Notes under the pieces: generated by a model
The model's input: the letters and a program-made list of their open reading frames with translations, nothing else
Database searches by the model: none
Told to the model about the DNA's origin: nothing
Position numbers and translations under genes: made by a program
From: Propionibacteriaceae bacterium UBA6238
Lineage (GTDB): Bacteria > Actinomycetota > Actinomycetes > Propionibacteriales > Propionibacteriaceae
Length of the DNA: 31,570 bases
Assembly: GCA_002441465.1 (NCBI GenBank)
Contig: DJWE01000091.1
Coordinates: 1 to 31,570, forward strand
Direction of reading: 5' to 3'
Shown here: positions 7,955 through 16,409 of the stretch, in pieces
How positions within the stretch are numbered: position 1 is the first letter of the stretch
How the letters are laid out: each line of letters begins with the position of its first letter

Positions 7955-7983
7955 TTGGTCTCCGCAGAAGGTTAGGCCAGACT
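7955..7983 (+). promoter_or_regulatory. Candidate promoter of glgX
   Basis: TTGGTC at 7955-7960 and CAGACT at 7978-7983 are separated by 17 bp, placing a start near 7990 and giving a leader of about 33 nt before the ATG at 8023. The stretch TAGGCCAGACT is nearly identical to TAGGTCAGACT before the ACT gene at 130-139. Confidence 0.35.
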
Positions 7984-8022
7984 ATGCGGGACCGACGTTC
8001 CAGAGGGGGGAGCTCCAGTCCG

Positions 8023-10197
8023 ATGGAGACAGCGGTGCGGGACCTACCCGCGGGCAGCGTGCTCGCGGCAGCGGAGCTGGGTGCGCGCGTCCATGACGAC
8101 GGCACCACGTTCTCGCTGTGGGCGCCGCGCGCGACCCGCGTCGAGCTGGCCCTCGTGGACGAACACCGCCGCCAGACCAACCACGACCTGGCCCCACGCG
8201 GGGACGGCGTATGGAGCCTTCACCTGGTCGGCGTCGGCGCAGGCCAGCGCTATGGCTACCGCGTTCACGGCGCCTGGTCCCCGGAGACGGGAGAGCGATT
8301 CAATCCGGCGAAACTGTTGCTCGATCCCTACGCTCGGGCGATCACCGGCGGCGTCGACTATGCCGGACCGATCACTGACCACACCCGCGAGTCGAACTTC
8401 CTGCCCGACCTCACCGACTCCTTCGCCGCCGTGCCGCTCAGCGTCGTGGTCGCCGATTCCGCTGCGCCCACGCCTTTGCCCCAACCGATCCCGCTCTCGG
8501 AGATGGTGATCTACGAGACCCATCTGAAGGGCTACACCCAACAGCACCCCGCAGTACCCGAACACCTGCGCGGTACCTATGCCGGCATGGCCTATCCGGC
8601 GGTCGTCCAGCATCTGGTCGACCTCGGCATCAACGCCGTCGAGTTCCTGCCGTTGCAGCACTTCGTCTCCGAACCGTTCGTCGTCGGACGCGGCCTGACC
8701 AACTACTGGGGCTACAACACACTGGGATTCTTCGCCCCGCACGCCGCCTACGCCTCGGCCGCCTCTGGCGAGTTGGGCGGCCAGGTGGCCGAGTTCAAGC
8801 AGATGGTCTCCGCCCTGCATCAGGCCGGGATCGCCGTGATCTTGGACGTGGTCTACAACCACACCGGCGAGGGCGGCCACGACGGACCGACGCTGAGCTT
8901 CCGCGGCATCGACCACGGCGCCTATTACCGGCTCACCGACGATCAGCGCAACGACTACGACGTGACCGGCTGCGGCAACGCGGTCGACACCTCGAACGAC
9001 GGCGTCTTGAAGCTGGTTCTGGATTCGCTGCGCTACTGGGTGAGCGAGATGGGCGTCGACGGCTTCCGCTTCGACCTGAACACGACCCTGATTCGCGACC
9101 ATGCGCACCACGTCGACCAGAACCACCGGTTCAAGCAGCTGGTCGCGTCCGATCCGCAGCTGGCCGGCACCGTGATGATCTCCGAGCCCTGGGATCTGGG
9201 GCCGTACGGCTATCAGGTCGGACGCTGGGGTCCGGACTGGTCAGAGTGGAATGACCGCTACCGCGGATTCACCCGCGACTTCTGGCGCGGCGCAATCGGC
9301 GGCGTCCAGGAACTGGCCACGCGGCTGTCGGGATCCTCCGACATCTACGACCACGGCGGACGGCCGGCCACCTCCTCGGTCAACTTCATCACCGCTCACG
9401 ACGGGTTCACGCTGCGCGACGTGGTCACCTACGACCTGAAGCACAACGAGTCCAACGCCGAGCGCAATCGTGACGGCGCCGACGACAACCGCTCCTGGAA
9501 CCACGGCTACGAGGGCGAGACCGACGATCCGAAGATCCTCGCCAACCGGCAGCGCACGAGCCGAAACCTGATCGCCACGCTCCTGCTCAGCGCGGGAGTA
9601 CCGATGATCCTGGCCGGCGACGAGATGGGACGCACTCAAGGCGGCAACAACAACGCCTACTGCCAGGACTCGCCGGTCTCCTGGGTGAACTGGCTCACCC
9701 GCGAGGAATGGTCGGCTCAAGAGGACCTGACCCGGACGCTGCTCGCTCTCCGCGCCGAGCACGCGCTGTTCCGCCCTGATGCCTGGCGCTATCACGGCGA
9801 GGTCACCGACGCGCTCGGTCACGGCCTGGGACGCTCGCCCATCGCCTGGTTCGCCGAGTCCGGCACCGAGATGACCACCGACCAGTGGCATGACCCGGGT
9901 CGCCGGACGCTCGGCATGTACCTCTCCGATCGCACGGAGGCCTTCCTGGTCTACTTCCACGCGGGCTGGGATCCGGTGGAGTTGTCGCTGCCCGGTGCCC
10001 CCTGGGCACTGCGCTACCAACTGCTCGCCCACACCGGCCTTCCCGGCGAGCTTCCACGCAAGCGGCTTGCGCCGGGTTCCACGGTTTCCTTCCCTGCCCG
10101 AACGGTCGCTGTGTTCAGTGCCGAGGTACGCACAGGGGCCCAGCTGGTTGCGGCTTCGCCGCTGAGCCCCGTGGAGGACGCCGGGCCCGCACGCTGA
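8023..10197 (+). CDS. glgX: Glycogen debranching enzyme GlgX
   Basis: A GH13 isoamylase-type enzyme that cleaves alpha-1,6 branches of glycogen-like glucans. It has 724 residues. An N-terminal CBM48-like domain (TFSLWAPRATRVELALVD) precedes the (beta/alpha)8 barrel. Catalytic residues are Asp351 (GFRFDL), Glu388 (ISEPWDLG) and Asp460 (TAHDGFTL). The family stretches HNESNAERNRDG and GNNNAYCQD are present. The frame is open 28 codons upstream. ATG 8023 is chosen because a G-rich ribosome binding site (8005-8012) precedes it; ATG 7984 is an alternative. It heads the plus-strand glucan cluster and is separated from glgE by 101 bp containing a hairpin. Confidence 0.95.
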   Translation: METAVRDLPAGSVLAAAELGARVHDDGTTFSLWAPRATRVELALVDEHRRQTNHDLAPRGDGVWSLHLVGVGAGQRYGYRVHGAWSPETGERFNPAKLLLDPYARAITGGVDYAGPITDHTRESNFLPDLTDSFAAVPLSVVVADSAAPTPLPQPIPLSEMVIYETHLKGYTQQHPAVPEHLRGTYAGMAYPAVVQHLVDLGINAVEFLPLQHFVSEPFVVGRGLTNYWGYNTLGFFAPHAAYASAASGELGGQVAEFKQMVSALHQAGIAVILDVVYNHTGEGGHDGPTLSFRGIDHGAYYRLTDDQRNDYDVTGCGNAVDTSNDGVLKLVLDSLRYWVSEMGVDGFRFDLNTTLIRDHAHHVDQNHRFKQLVASDPQLAGTVMISEPWDLGPYGYQVGRWGPDWSEWNDRYRGFTRDFWRGAIGGVQELATRLSGSSDIYDHGGRPATSSVNFITAHDGFTLRDVVTYDLKHNESNAERNRDGADDNRSWNHGYEGETDDPKILANRQRTSRNLIATLLLSAGVPMILAGDEMGRTQGGNNNAYCQDSPVSWVNWLTREEWSAQEDLTRTLLALRAEHALFRPDAWRYHGEVTDALGHGLGRSPIAWFAESGTEMTTDQWHDPGRRTLGMYLSDRTEAFLVYFHAGWDPVELSLPGAPWALRYQLLAHTGLPGELPRKRLAPGSTVSFPARTVAVFSAEVRTGAQLVAASPLSPVEDAGPAR

Positions 10198-10213
10198 GTG
10201 CGCTCGGACCGGC

Positions 10214-10238
10214 CGGGGACGGTTTCGTACCGAATCCG
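10214..10238. repeat. REP-like sequence with hairpin after glgX
   Basis: CCGGGGACGGTT (10212-10223) matches the first 12 bases of the RAYT-associated REP copies but then diverges. CGGTTTCG (10220-10227) can pair with CGAATCCG (10231-10238) with one mismatch around TAC. It may be a decayed REP or simply a terminator of glgX. Confidence 0.3.
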
Positions 10239-10286
10239 ACCGGAAAAGGCTGCCCGTAATTCGGGTCGCGCGAAACGACCACCCGC

Positions 10287-10292
10287 TAGGTT
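10287..10292 (+). promoter_or_regulatory. -10 element of glgE, leaderless configuration
   Basis: TAGGTT ends 6 nt before the glgE GTG at 10299, with no Shine-Dalgarno. Transcription would start at the start codon. This gives glgE-mak-glgB its own promoter, independent of glgX. No good -35 hexamer was seen. Confidence 0.45.
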
Positions 10293-10298
10293 GGGCTC

Positions 10299-12392
10299 GT
10301 GAGCGCCACCGCAAACCCGTCCCGCAAGCGCCAGCAGCGGACCCCGGCCGTGCCGGCCGCCACCAAGCCGCCGGCTCCCGCCGTGGTGCCTGCCGCGGCT
10401 GTCGACCTCGACCTCAGCCCGGCCCCGACCATGGCCCGCGGATTCGGCCGCATCCCGGTCAGCGAGGTGAGCCCCGTGGTCGAAGGGGGCGCCTACCCGG
10501 CCAAGGCCGTCGTCGGCGAGCTCGTCCCGATCCGGGCCACGGTTTTCCGCGAGGGCCACGACGCGGTCAACGCCTCGGTGATCCTGACCGATCCGGCGGG
10601 CGGGGAGACCCGGGTCGACATGGTCCCGCTCGAGCCGCGCGGCCTCGATCCCTGGGAGGCCTGGGTGCGTCCCGACGCCGAGGGCGCCTGGACGTTCCGC
10701 GTCGAGGGCTGGTCCGACCCGTGGGCGACCTGGCTGCACAACGCCGAGGCGAAACTGCCTGCCGGCGTCGACATCGACCTGGTCTGCTTGGAGGGGCGCG
10801 ATCTGCTGGAACGCACCGCGGTCCTCGCTGAGGAGGCCGGCGATCCGGTGTCCGCGTCCATTCTGAAGGCCACCGCGATGCTGCTGATCCCCGAGCGCCC
10901 GGCGACGGACCTGATCGAGGTGGCCACGGCGCACGGCATCTCCCATGCGATGAAGCGCTACGGCCCCCGCGAGCTACTCTCCCCCACCGCCGACTTCCCG
11001 CTCCAGGTCGATCGGGCCAAGGCGCTGTGTTCCAGCTGGTACGAGTTCTTCCCGCGCTCGGTGGGCGCCAGCTACGACGCCACCACCAAGAAGTGGACCT
11101 CAGGCACGTTCGACTCCTGCCACGAGCGCCTCGAGCAGGTCGCTGCGATGGGCTTCGATGTGGTCTACCTGCCGCCGATCCATCCGATCGGCACCGCTTT
11201 CCGCAAGGGACGCAACAACACATTAATTCCCGCACCGGGCGACCCTGGTTCGCCGTGGGCGATCGGATCCCCCGAAGGTGGCCACGACGCCATCCATCCC
11301 GACCTGGGCGACTGGGACGCGTTCGACCGATTCGTCGCCAAGGCCAACCAGCTCGGCCTCGAGATCGCACTCGACTTCGCACTGCAGGCCAGCCCCGACC
11401 ACCCGTGGGTGGCCAGCCATCCGGAGTGGTTCACCACCCGGCTGGACGGCACGATCGCCTACGCGGAGAACCCGCCGAAGAAGTACCAGGACATCTACCC
11501 GATCAACTTCGACAACGATCCCGGCGGCATCTACCCCGAGGTGCTGCGGATTCTGCGACTGTGGATGTCCCACGGGGTGCGGATCTTCCGGGTCGACAAC
11601 CCTCACACCAAGCCGGTCCAGTTCTGGGCCTGGATCATGCGCCAGGTGCGGGAGACCGATCCGGACGTCCTCTTCCTCGCCGAGGCCTTCACCAAGCCGG
11701 CCATGATGCACGCGCTGGGCAAGGTCGGCTTCCACCAGAGCTACACCTACTTCACCTGGCGCAATACGAAGTGGGAGCTCGAAGAGTACCTCACCGAGCT
11801 GTCCCGCGACACGGACGCCTTCTACCGACCCAATTTCTTCGTCAACACCCCCGACATCAACCCGTTCGCACTGCAGTCGGGTAATCCCGCGGCCTTCGCC
11901 ATCCGGGCCGTGCTCGCGGCGACCATGTCGCCGTCCTGGGGGGTCTACTCCGGCTTCGAGCTGTTCGAGCACGAGCCGCTCAAACCGGGTGGCGAGGAGT
12001 ACAAGAACTCCGAGAAGTACGAGTATCGACCGAGAGACTATTCCGCGGAACCGAACCTGAACCTGCTGCTGAGCAGCCTCAACGAGGTTCGCCGACGTCA
12101 CCCGGCGCTGCAACAGTTGCGCCAGGTGCGGTTCTTCGAAGCCCCGCACGATGGCGTGATCGCCTACGCCAAGCGCGACGGCGAGGACGCAGTGGTCGTC
12201 ATCTGCAGCCTCGACCCGAACCAGGGCGTGGAGAGCGACGTCCGGCTCGATCTCGCCTGGCTGGGCGTGGATGGGCCGACGATCGACCTGCGGGACGAGT
12301 TCACCGGCGCCACCTTCACCTGGGCGGAACGGAACTTCGTCCGGCTGAATCCGGCCGATCCCGCCATGATCCTGCACGTGCTGCGCCGGTGA
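10299..12392 (+). CDS. glgE: Maltose-1-phosphate maltosyltransferase GlgE
   Basis: Adds maltosyl units from alpha-maltose 1-phosphate to the non-reducing end of alpha-1,4-glucans (GH13_3). It has 697 residues. A proline- and alanine-rich N-terminal tail (1-~45) precedes the usual N-terminal domain and the barrel. The nucleophile is Asp433 (FRVDNPHTKP) and the acid/base Glu462 (FLAEAFTKP). The signature stretch ENPPKKYQDIYP is present. ATG 10431 (Met45) would omit the tail, but the -10 hexamer directly before GTG 10299 favours the longer form. The next gene, maltokinase, makes its substrate and begins 1 bp after the stop. Confidence 0.97.
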   Translation: MSATANPSRKRQQRTPAVPAATKPPAPAVVPAAAVDLDLSPAPTMARGFGRIPVSEVSPVVEGGAYPAKAVVGELVPIRATVFREGHDAVNASVILTDPAGGETRVDMVPLEPRGLDPWEAWVRPDAEGAWTFRVEGWSDPWATWLHNAEAKLPAGVDIDLVCLEGRDLLERTAVLAEEAGDPVSASILKATAMLLIPERPATDLIEVATAHGISHAMKRYGPRELLSPTADFPLQVDRAKALCSSWYEFFPRSVGASYDATTKKWTSGTFDSCHERLEQVAAMGFDVVYLPPIHPIGTAFRKGRNNTLIPAPGDPGSPWAIGSPEGGHDAIHPDLGDWDAFDRFVAKANQLGLEIALDFALQASPDHPWVASHPEWFTTRLDGTIAYAENPPKKYQDIYPINFDNDPGGIYPEVLRILRLWMSHGVRIFRVDNPHTKPVQFWAWIMRQVRETDPDVLFLAEAFTKPAMMHALGKVGFHQSYTYFTWRNTKWELEEYLTELSRDTDAFYRPNFFVNTPDINPFALQSGNPAAFAIRAVLAATMSPSWGVYSGFELFEHEPLKPGGEEYKNSEKYEYRPRDYSAEPNLNLLLSSLNEVRRRHPALQQLRQVRFFEAPHDGVIAYAKRDGEDAVVVICSLDPNQGVESDVRLDLAWLGVDGPTIDLRDEFTGATFTWAERNFVRLNPADPAMILHVLRR

Positions 12393-12393
12393 G

Positions 12394-13698
12394 GTGACGG
12401 ACGTGACCACCGCGGCTGCCTGGGAGGACTACCTGCGCCAGGCCCGCTGGTTCGGCGGCAAGGGGCTGGGCGCCCGGATAGCCGGCATCACCGCGCTGCC
12501 CTGGTACACCCCGGACGGCAGCTGGCCGGCGGTGCGCTCCGAACTCGCCGAGATCGCCTACGACGACGGACGCACCGAGGTGTACCAACTGCTGGTCGCC
12601 TACGTGCCGCCGCACAGCGCCCCGTCCGGTCTTCCGGTCGGACGCACGGTCGTGGCCGGCCTGGGCGAGGTCGACATCCTCGACGCGCCCGCGCATCCGG
12701 CAGCCATGTCCGCTCTCGTCGGAGCCCTGCTCGCCGATCCGCCGGACGGGATGCGCTGGTCGAACCCGGTGCCGGTCGATCCCGAGGCGCCGATGCGCCT
12801 GTTCACCGGGGAGCAGAGCAACACCACCGTGATGGTCGGCGAGACCACCTTGTTCAAGCTCTTCCGCAAGCTCGAGCCCGGCCGCAACCTGGACGCGGAG
12901 GTGCTCGGCGCCCTGAGCGGTTCCGGAATCACCCCGGATCTCTACGGCCTGCTCAGTGTCGACGACTACGACCTCGGACTGTTCTGCCAGCGCATCACCG
13001 GCATCACCGACGGCTGGGTGTACGCCACGGACGCCTGTGCCGCCGGACGGGACATCACCGTCGAGTGTCGGCAACTGGGCGCAGAACTCCGCGAGCTGCA
13101 TGCCCGGCTCGCGGACGCGTTCGGCACGGCCGCCCGTCCGGGCGAGGAACTCACCGCAGACATGGGCCGCCGCTTCGCCGAGGCGGCAGAGCAGGTGCAC
13201 GAACTCGACGAGTACCGTCACGCCGCCCAGCTCCTCTTCGCCGCTCCCACCGGCCAGAACCTGGTCACCCAACGGGTGCACGGCGACTTCCACCTGGGCC
13301 AAGTGCTGCATCGGCATGCCCAGGGTGGGCCTGCCTGGGTGATCATCGACTTCGAGGGCGAACCGCTGAAGACCTTGGCCGAGCGCCGTGAGTTCGACTC
13401 TGTCTGGCGTGACGTCGCCGGCCTGCTGCGCAGCCTCGACTACGCGCGCAGCGCCCACTCCGATCCGGACGGGCACGAGGCCCGGCAGTGGTGCCAGGCC
13501 GCACGAGAGGCGTTCCTGGACGGTTACAGCGGCGGGCACAGCGCCGAACCGGCCCTGCTTCGCGCCTACGAACTCGACAAGGCCGTCTACGAAGTGGTGT
13601 ACGAGGTGCGCAATCGACCCAATTGGGCACATATCCCCTGGCGGGCGGTCCAAGATGAGGCGAGGAGGGTTTCGCTGAATCCTCCCGGAACCGACTGA
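12394..13698 (+). CDS. mak: Maltokinase
   Basis: Phosphorylates maltose with ATP to maltose 1-phosphate, the donor for GlgE. It has 434 residues, with the typical N-terminus ARWFGGKG and an aminoglycoside-phosphotransferase-like kinase fold. The catalytic loop HGDFHLGQ is at 296-303 (Asp298), and the metal-binding IIDFEGEP has Asp319. It is a stand-alone kinase, not the TreS-Pep2 fusion found in some actinobacteria. The GTG start is 1 bp after the glgE stop, so translation is probably coupled; a second GTG lies three codons later. glgB follows 12 bp after the stop. Confidence 0.95.
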   Translation: MTDVTTAAAWEDYLRQARWFGGKGLGARIAGITALPWYTPDGSWPAVRSELAEIAYDDGRTEVYQLLVAYVPPHSAPSGLPVGRTVVAGLGEVDILDAPAHPAAMSALVGALLADPPDGMRWSNPVPVDPEAPMRLFTGEQSNTTVMVGETTLFKLFRKLEPGRNLDAEVLGALSGSGITPDLYGLLSVDDYDLGLFCQRITGITDGWVYATDACAAGRDITVECRQLGAELRELHARLADAFGTAARPGEELTADMGRRFAEAAEQVHELDEYRHAAQLLFAAPTGQNLVTQRVHGDFHLGQVLHRHAQGGPAWVIIDFEGEPLKTLAERREFDSVWRDVAGLLRSLDYARSAHSDPDGHEARQWCQAAREAFLDGYSGGHSAEPALLRAYELDKAVYEVVYEVRNRPNWAHIPWRAVQDEARRVSLNPPGTD

Positions 13699-13710
13699 CA
13701 AGGAGCAACG

Positions 13711-15609
13711 ATGGCACACGATGCGGCAGGCGGGCTCACCGGTTGGGATCTGGAGGGCTATCACAACGGCGGCGACACGGAGTGCTGGCGCAGGCTCGGT
13801 GCCCACGAGGTGACCGTGTTCGACGACGAGCGCGGCGAGATCCACGGCACCCGGTTCGCCGTCTGGGCGCCGAACGCACGGGACGTCCGGCTCAACGCCG
13901 ACTTCAACTGGTGGACCGGTGACGCGATGCATCTCGTGCCCGGCTCGGGAGTCTGGAGCGTGTTCATCGAGGGCGTCGGCACCGGCGCGCTGTACAAGTT
14001 CAACATCTTGTGCGCGGACGGCGTGTGGCGGGAGAAGGTCGACCCGATCGCCTTCTTCGCCGAGCAGGCTCCGGCCAACTCCTCGATCGTGTACACCAGC
14101 AAGTACATCTGGGACGACGCCGAATGGCTGGACAGGCGGGCCGCGTCCCAGCCGCATGCCGAGGCCATGTCGATCTATGAGCTGCACCTCGGCTCGTGGC
14201 GCAAGGGCAAGACCTACCTCGAACTCGCCGACGAACTGGTCGAGTACCTCACCTGGCAGGGCTTCACCCACGTCGAGTTCATGCCGGTCACCGAGCATCC
14301 TTTCGAGCCGTCGTGGGGCTACCAGGTGACCAACTACTTCGCGCCGCAGTCCCGGTTGGGACGCCCGGACGAGTTCCGCTACCTGGTCGACCGGCTGCAC
14401 CAGGCCGGCATCGGCGTGATCCTCGACTGGGTCCCGGGCCACTTCCCCAAGGACGAGTGGGCGCTGGGTCGATTCGACGGGACGGCGCTCTACGAGCACG
14501 CCGATCCCCGCCAGGGCGAGCACAAGGACTGGGGCACCTACATCTTCAACTACGGCCGCAACGAGGTGAAGTCGTTCCTGGTCTCCAACGCCTTGTACTG
14601 GGTCACCGAGTTCCATATCGACGCACTGCGGGTGGACGCGGTGGCGTCCATGCTCTACCTGGACTACTCCCGCAACGACGGTGAGTGGGTGCCGAACATC
14701 TACGGCGGCAACGAGAACCTCGAGGCGATCGAGTTCCTGCGCTATGTGAACCGGCACCTGTACGAGCGGGTGCCCGGGGTGGTCATGATCGCCGAGGAGT
14801 CCACGTCGTTCGGGGGCGTCACCAAGCCGGTCCACCACGGCGGGCTCGGGTTCGGCTTCAAGTGGAACATGGGGTGGATGAACGACTCATTGCGCTACCT
14901 GGCCCTGGATCCGATCCACCGGCAGTACCACCACAACGAGATGACCTTCGCCATGGTCTACGCGTACTCGGAGAACTTCATTCTGCCGATCTCCCACGAC
15001 GAGGTGGTGCACGGAAAGGGGTCGATGATCAACAAGATCCCCCAGGACACCTGGCGCCAGTTCGCGACCCTGCGCGCCTTCTACTCCTACATGTGGGCCT
15101 TCCCGGGCAAGAAGCTGATCTTCGCCGGGTGCGAGTTCGGCCAGCGCAGCGAGTTCAGCGAGGCGAACAGCCTGGAGTGGTGGGTCTGCGACCTGTGGGG
15201 CCATCACGGCCTGCAACACATGTTCAAAGACCTCAACGAGATCTACCGCAGCCATCCCGCCCTGTGGGAGCTGGACACCCAACCGCAGGGGTTCCACTGG
15301 ATCAACGCCGACGACGCCGGCGCGAACACCTACTCGTGGGTGCGCACCGACAAGGCCGGCCACCAGATCGCGATCGCGGTGAACTTCTCCTCCGAGCCCT
15401 GGACGCGCTACCGCCTCGGCCTGCCGAAGCCGGGCGTCTGGAAAGAGATCTTCAACTCCGACTCCGGCAACTACGACGGCTCGGACGCGCACGGGAACCT
15501 CGGCGAGGTGGTGGCGACGGCCGAGCCCTGGAACGGCCTGCCGGCCAGTGCCACGGTCGTGGTGCCGCCGCTGGGGGCGGTCTACTTCGAGTACGCCGGA
15601 CAGGAGTGA
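13711..15609 (+). CDS. glgB: 1,4-alpha-glucan branching enzyme GlgB
   Basis: Introduces alpha-1,6 branches into the linear glucan made by GlgE (GH13_9). It has 632 residues, about 100 shorter than E. coli or M. tuberculosis GlgB, because it lacks the extra N-terminal domain and begins directly at the CBM48 domain (RFAVWAPNARDVRLNADFN). Catalytic residues are Asp309 (LRVDAVASM), Glu362 (MIAEEST) and Asp430 (SHDEVVHGKGS). A clear ribosome binding site AAGGAG precedes the ATG. With glgE and mak it completes the maltosyltransferase route to branched glucan. The start is therefore well supported and the short form is not an artefact of start choice. Confidence 0.97.
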   Translation: MAHDAAGGLTGWDLEGYHNGGDTECWRRLGAHEVTVFDDERGEIHGTRFAVWAPNARDVRLNADFNWWTGDAMHLVPGSGVWSVFIEGVGTGALYKFNILCADGVWREKVDPIAFFAEQAPANSSIVYTSKYIWDDAEWLDRRAASQPHAEAMSIYELHLGSWRKGKTYLELADELVEYLTWQGFTHVEFMPVTEHPFEPSWGYQVTNYFAPQSRLGRPDEFRYLVDRLHQAGIGVILDWVPGHFPKDEWALGRFDGTALYEHADPRQGEHKDWGTYIFNYGRNEVKSFLVSNALYWVTEFHIDALRVDAVASMLYLDYSRNDGEWVPNIYGGNENLEAIEFLRYVNRHLYERVPGVVMIAEESTSFGGVTKPVHHGGLGFGFKWNMGWMNDSLRYLALDPIHRQYHHNEMTFAMVYAYSENFILPISHDEVVHGKGSMINKIPQDTWRQFATLRAFYSYMWAFPGKKLIFAGCEFGQRSEFSEANSLEWWVCDLWGHHGLQHMFKDLNEIYRSHPALWELDTQPQGFHWINADDAGANTYSWVRTDKAGHQIAIAVNFSSEPWTRYRLGLPKPGVWKEIFNSDSGNYDGSDAHGNLGEVVATAEPWNGLPASATVVVPPLGAVYFEYAGQE

Positions 15610-16388
15610 TCCGGGAGTCGCTGCCGTTCGTCGTCACCGACGGCAATGCGATCGTCGACTTCGGTGGGGACGACCCGTCCGAGCGGATGTACCTGCTGTT
15701 GACGACCACCTGTCGACTGGCTTTCGACGACCCTGCGGTGCTCCGGATCGAGACGAGCGTCGCGATCTCGGACCGCTCCCGACGCCGAGCCCTGCACCGC
15801 GCGGGTTTCCGGCTGGAGGGGACGTCTCGGAATCGCTGGATCACCGCGGACGGTCGCACCGACCAGGCCTGGTACGCCCGGCTGCGGAACGAACCCGGCG
15901 AGGGACGGGAGGCCTTCACCGCGGTGATGAACACCGTCACCGCCCGCAAGCGGGTGATCAGCCACCTGCTGCTCACCGACGCCGAGCATCGGGTCTGCAT
16001 CCTGGAGACCACCTTCAAGCCCGACTTCGAGCTCCCCGGGGGCATCCTCGAGGTGGGTGAGAGCCCGCGGGTCGGACTGGTCCGCGAGGTGCAGGAGGAG
16101 CTCAACCACACGGTGAGCGTCGGCCGTCTGCTCGTCGTGGACTGGCTGGCGCCCTACCTGGGCTGGGAGGACGCGGTCGAGCTCATCTTCGACGGGCGCG
16201 AGATGCCCGAGCGATCCGTCCCGCTGCTCCAACCCGACCTGCGCGAGATCCGCGCTGTGCACTGGCTGCCGGCGGCCGAGGCCGCAGAGCGGATGGCGCC
16301 GTTCGCTCGCGGTCGCCTGCTGGCCGCCCTCGACGCGCGCGACGCGGGACGCACCTTCTATCTCGAGGCCGGCGCCCGGATCAGTTGA
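15606..16388 (+). CDS. GNAT-like/Nudix hydrolase fusion protein
   Basis: A 260-residue protein. Residues ~25-92 look like the C-terminal half of a GNAT acetyltransferase (SRRRALHRAGFRLEGTSRNR). Residues ~110-250 form a Nudix domain that would hydrolyse a nucleoside-diphosphate-linked or related substrate. The Nudix box starts at Gly146 and has Glu152, Arg160-Glu161 and Glu164-Glu165; the usual last glycine is Asn167. The GNAT part lacks the N-terminal half and any clear acetyl-CoA loop, so it is probably not catalytic. The GTG overlaps the glgB stop (GTGA), indicating coupled translation. Its substrate is unknown; a sugar nucleotide is possible from context. Confidence 0.8.
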   Translation: MIRESLPFVVTDGNAIVDFGGDDPSERMYLLLTTTCRLAFDDPAVLRIETSVAISDRSRRRALHRAGFRLEGTSRNRWITADGRTDQAWYARLRNEPGEGREAFTAVMNTVTARKRVISHLLLTDAEHRVCILETTFKPDFELPGGILEVGESPRVGLVREVQEELNHTVSVGRLLVVDWLAPYLGWEDAVELIFDGREMPERSVPLLQPDLREIRAVHWLPAAEAAERMAPFARGRLLAALDARDAGRTFYLEAGARIS

Positions 16389-16409
16389 CGTGGGGCCTCA
16401 GCGAGGTGA

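Noticed and set aside
12316..14838. 840-codon open frame on the minus strand
   Set aside because: It lies antisense to mak and glgB, whose catalytic motifs are intact, and it encodes low-complexity sequence typical of high-GC shadow frames.
15606..15620. Frameshifted continuation of glgB
   Set aside because: glgB ends at its normal length and the following frame has its own GTG and different domains; the 4-bp overlap is a normal coupled start.
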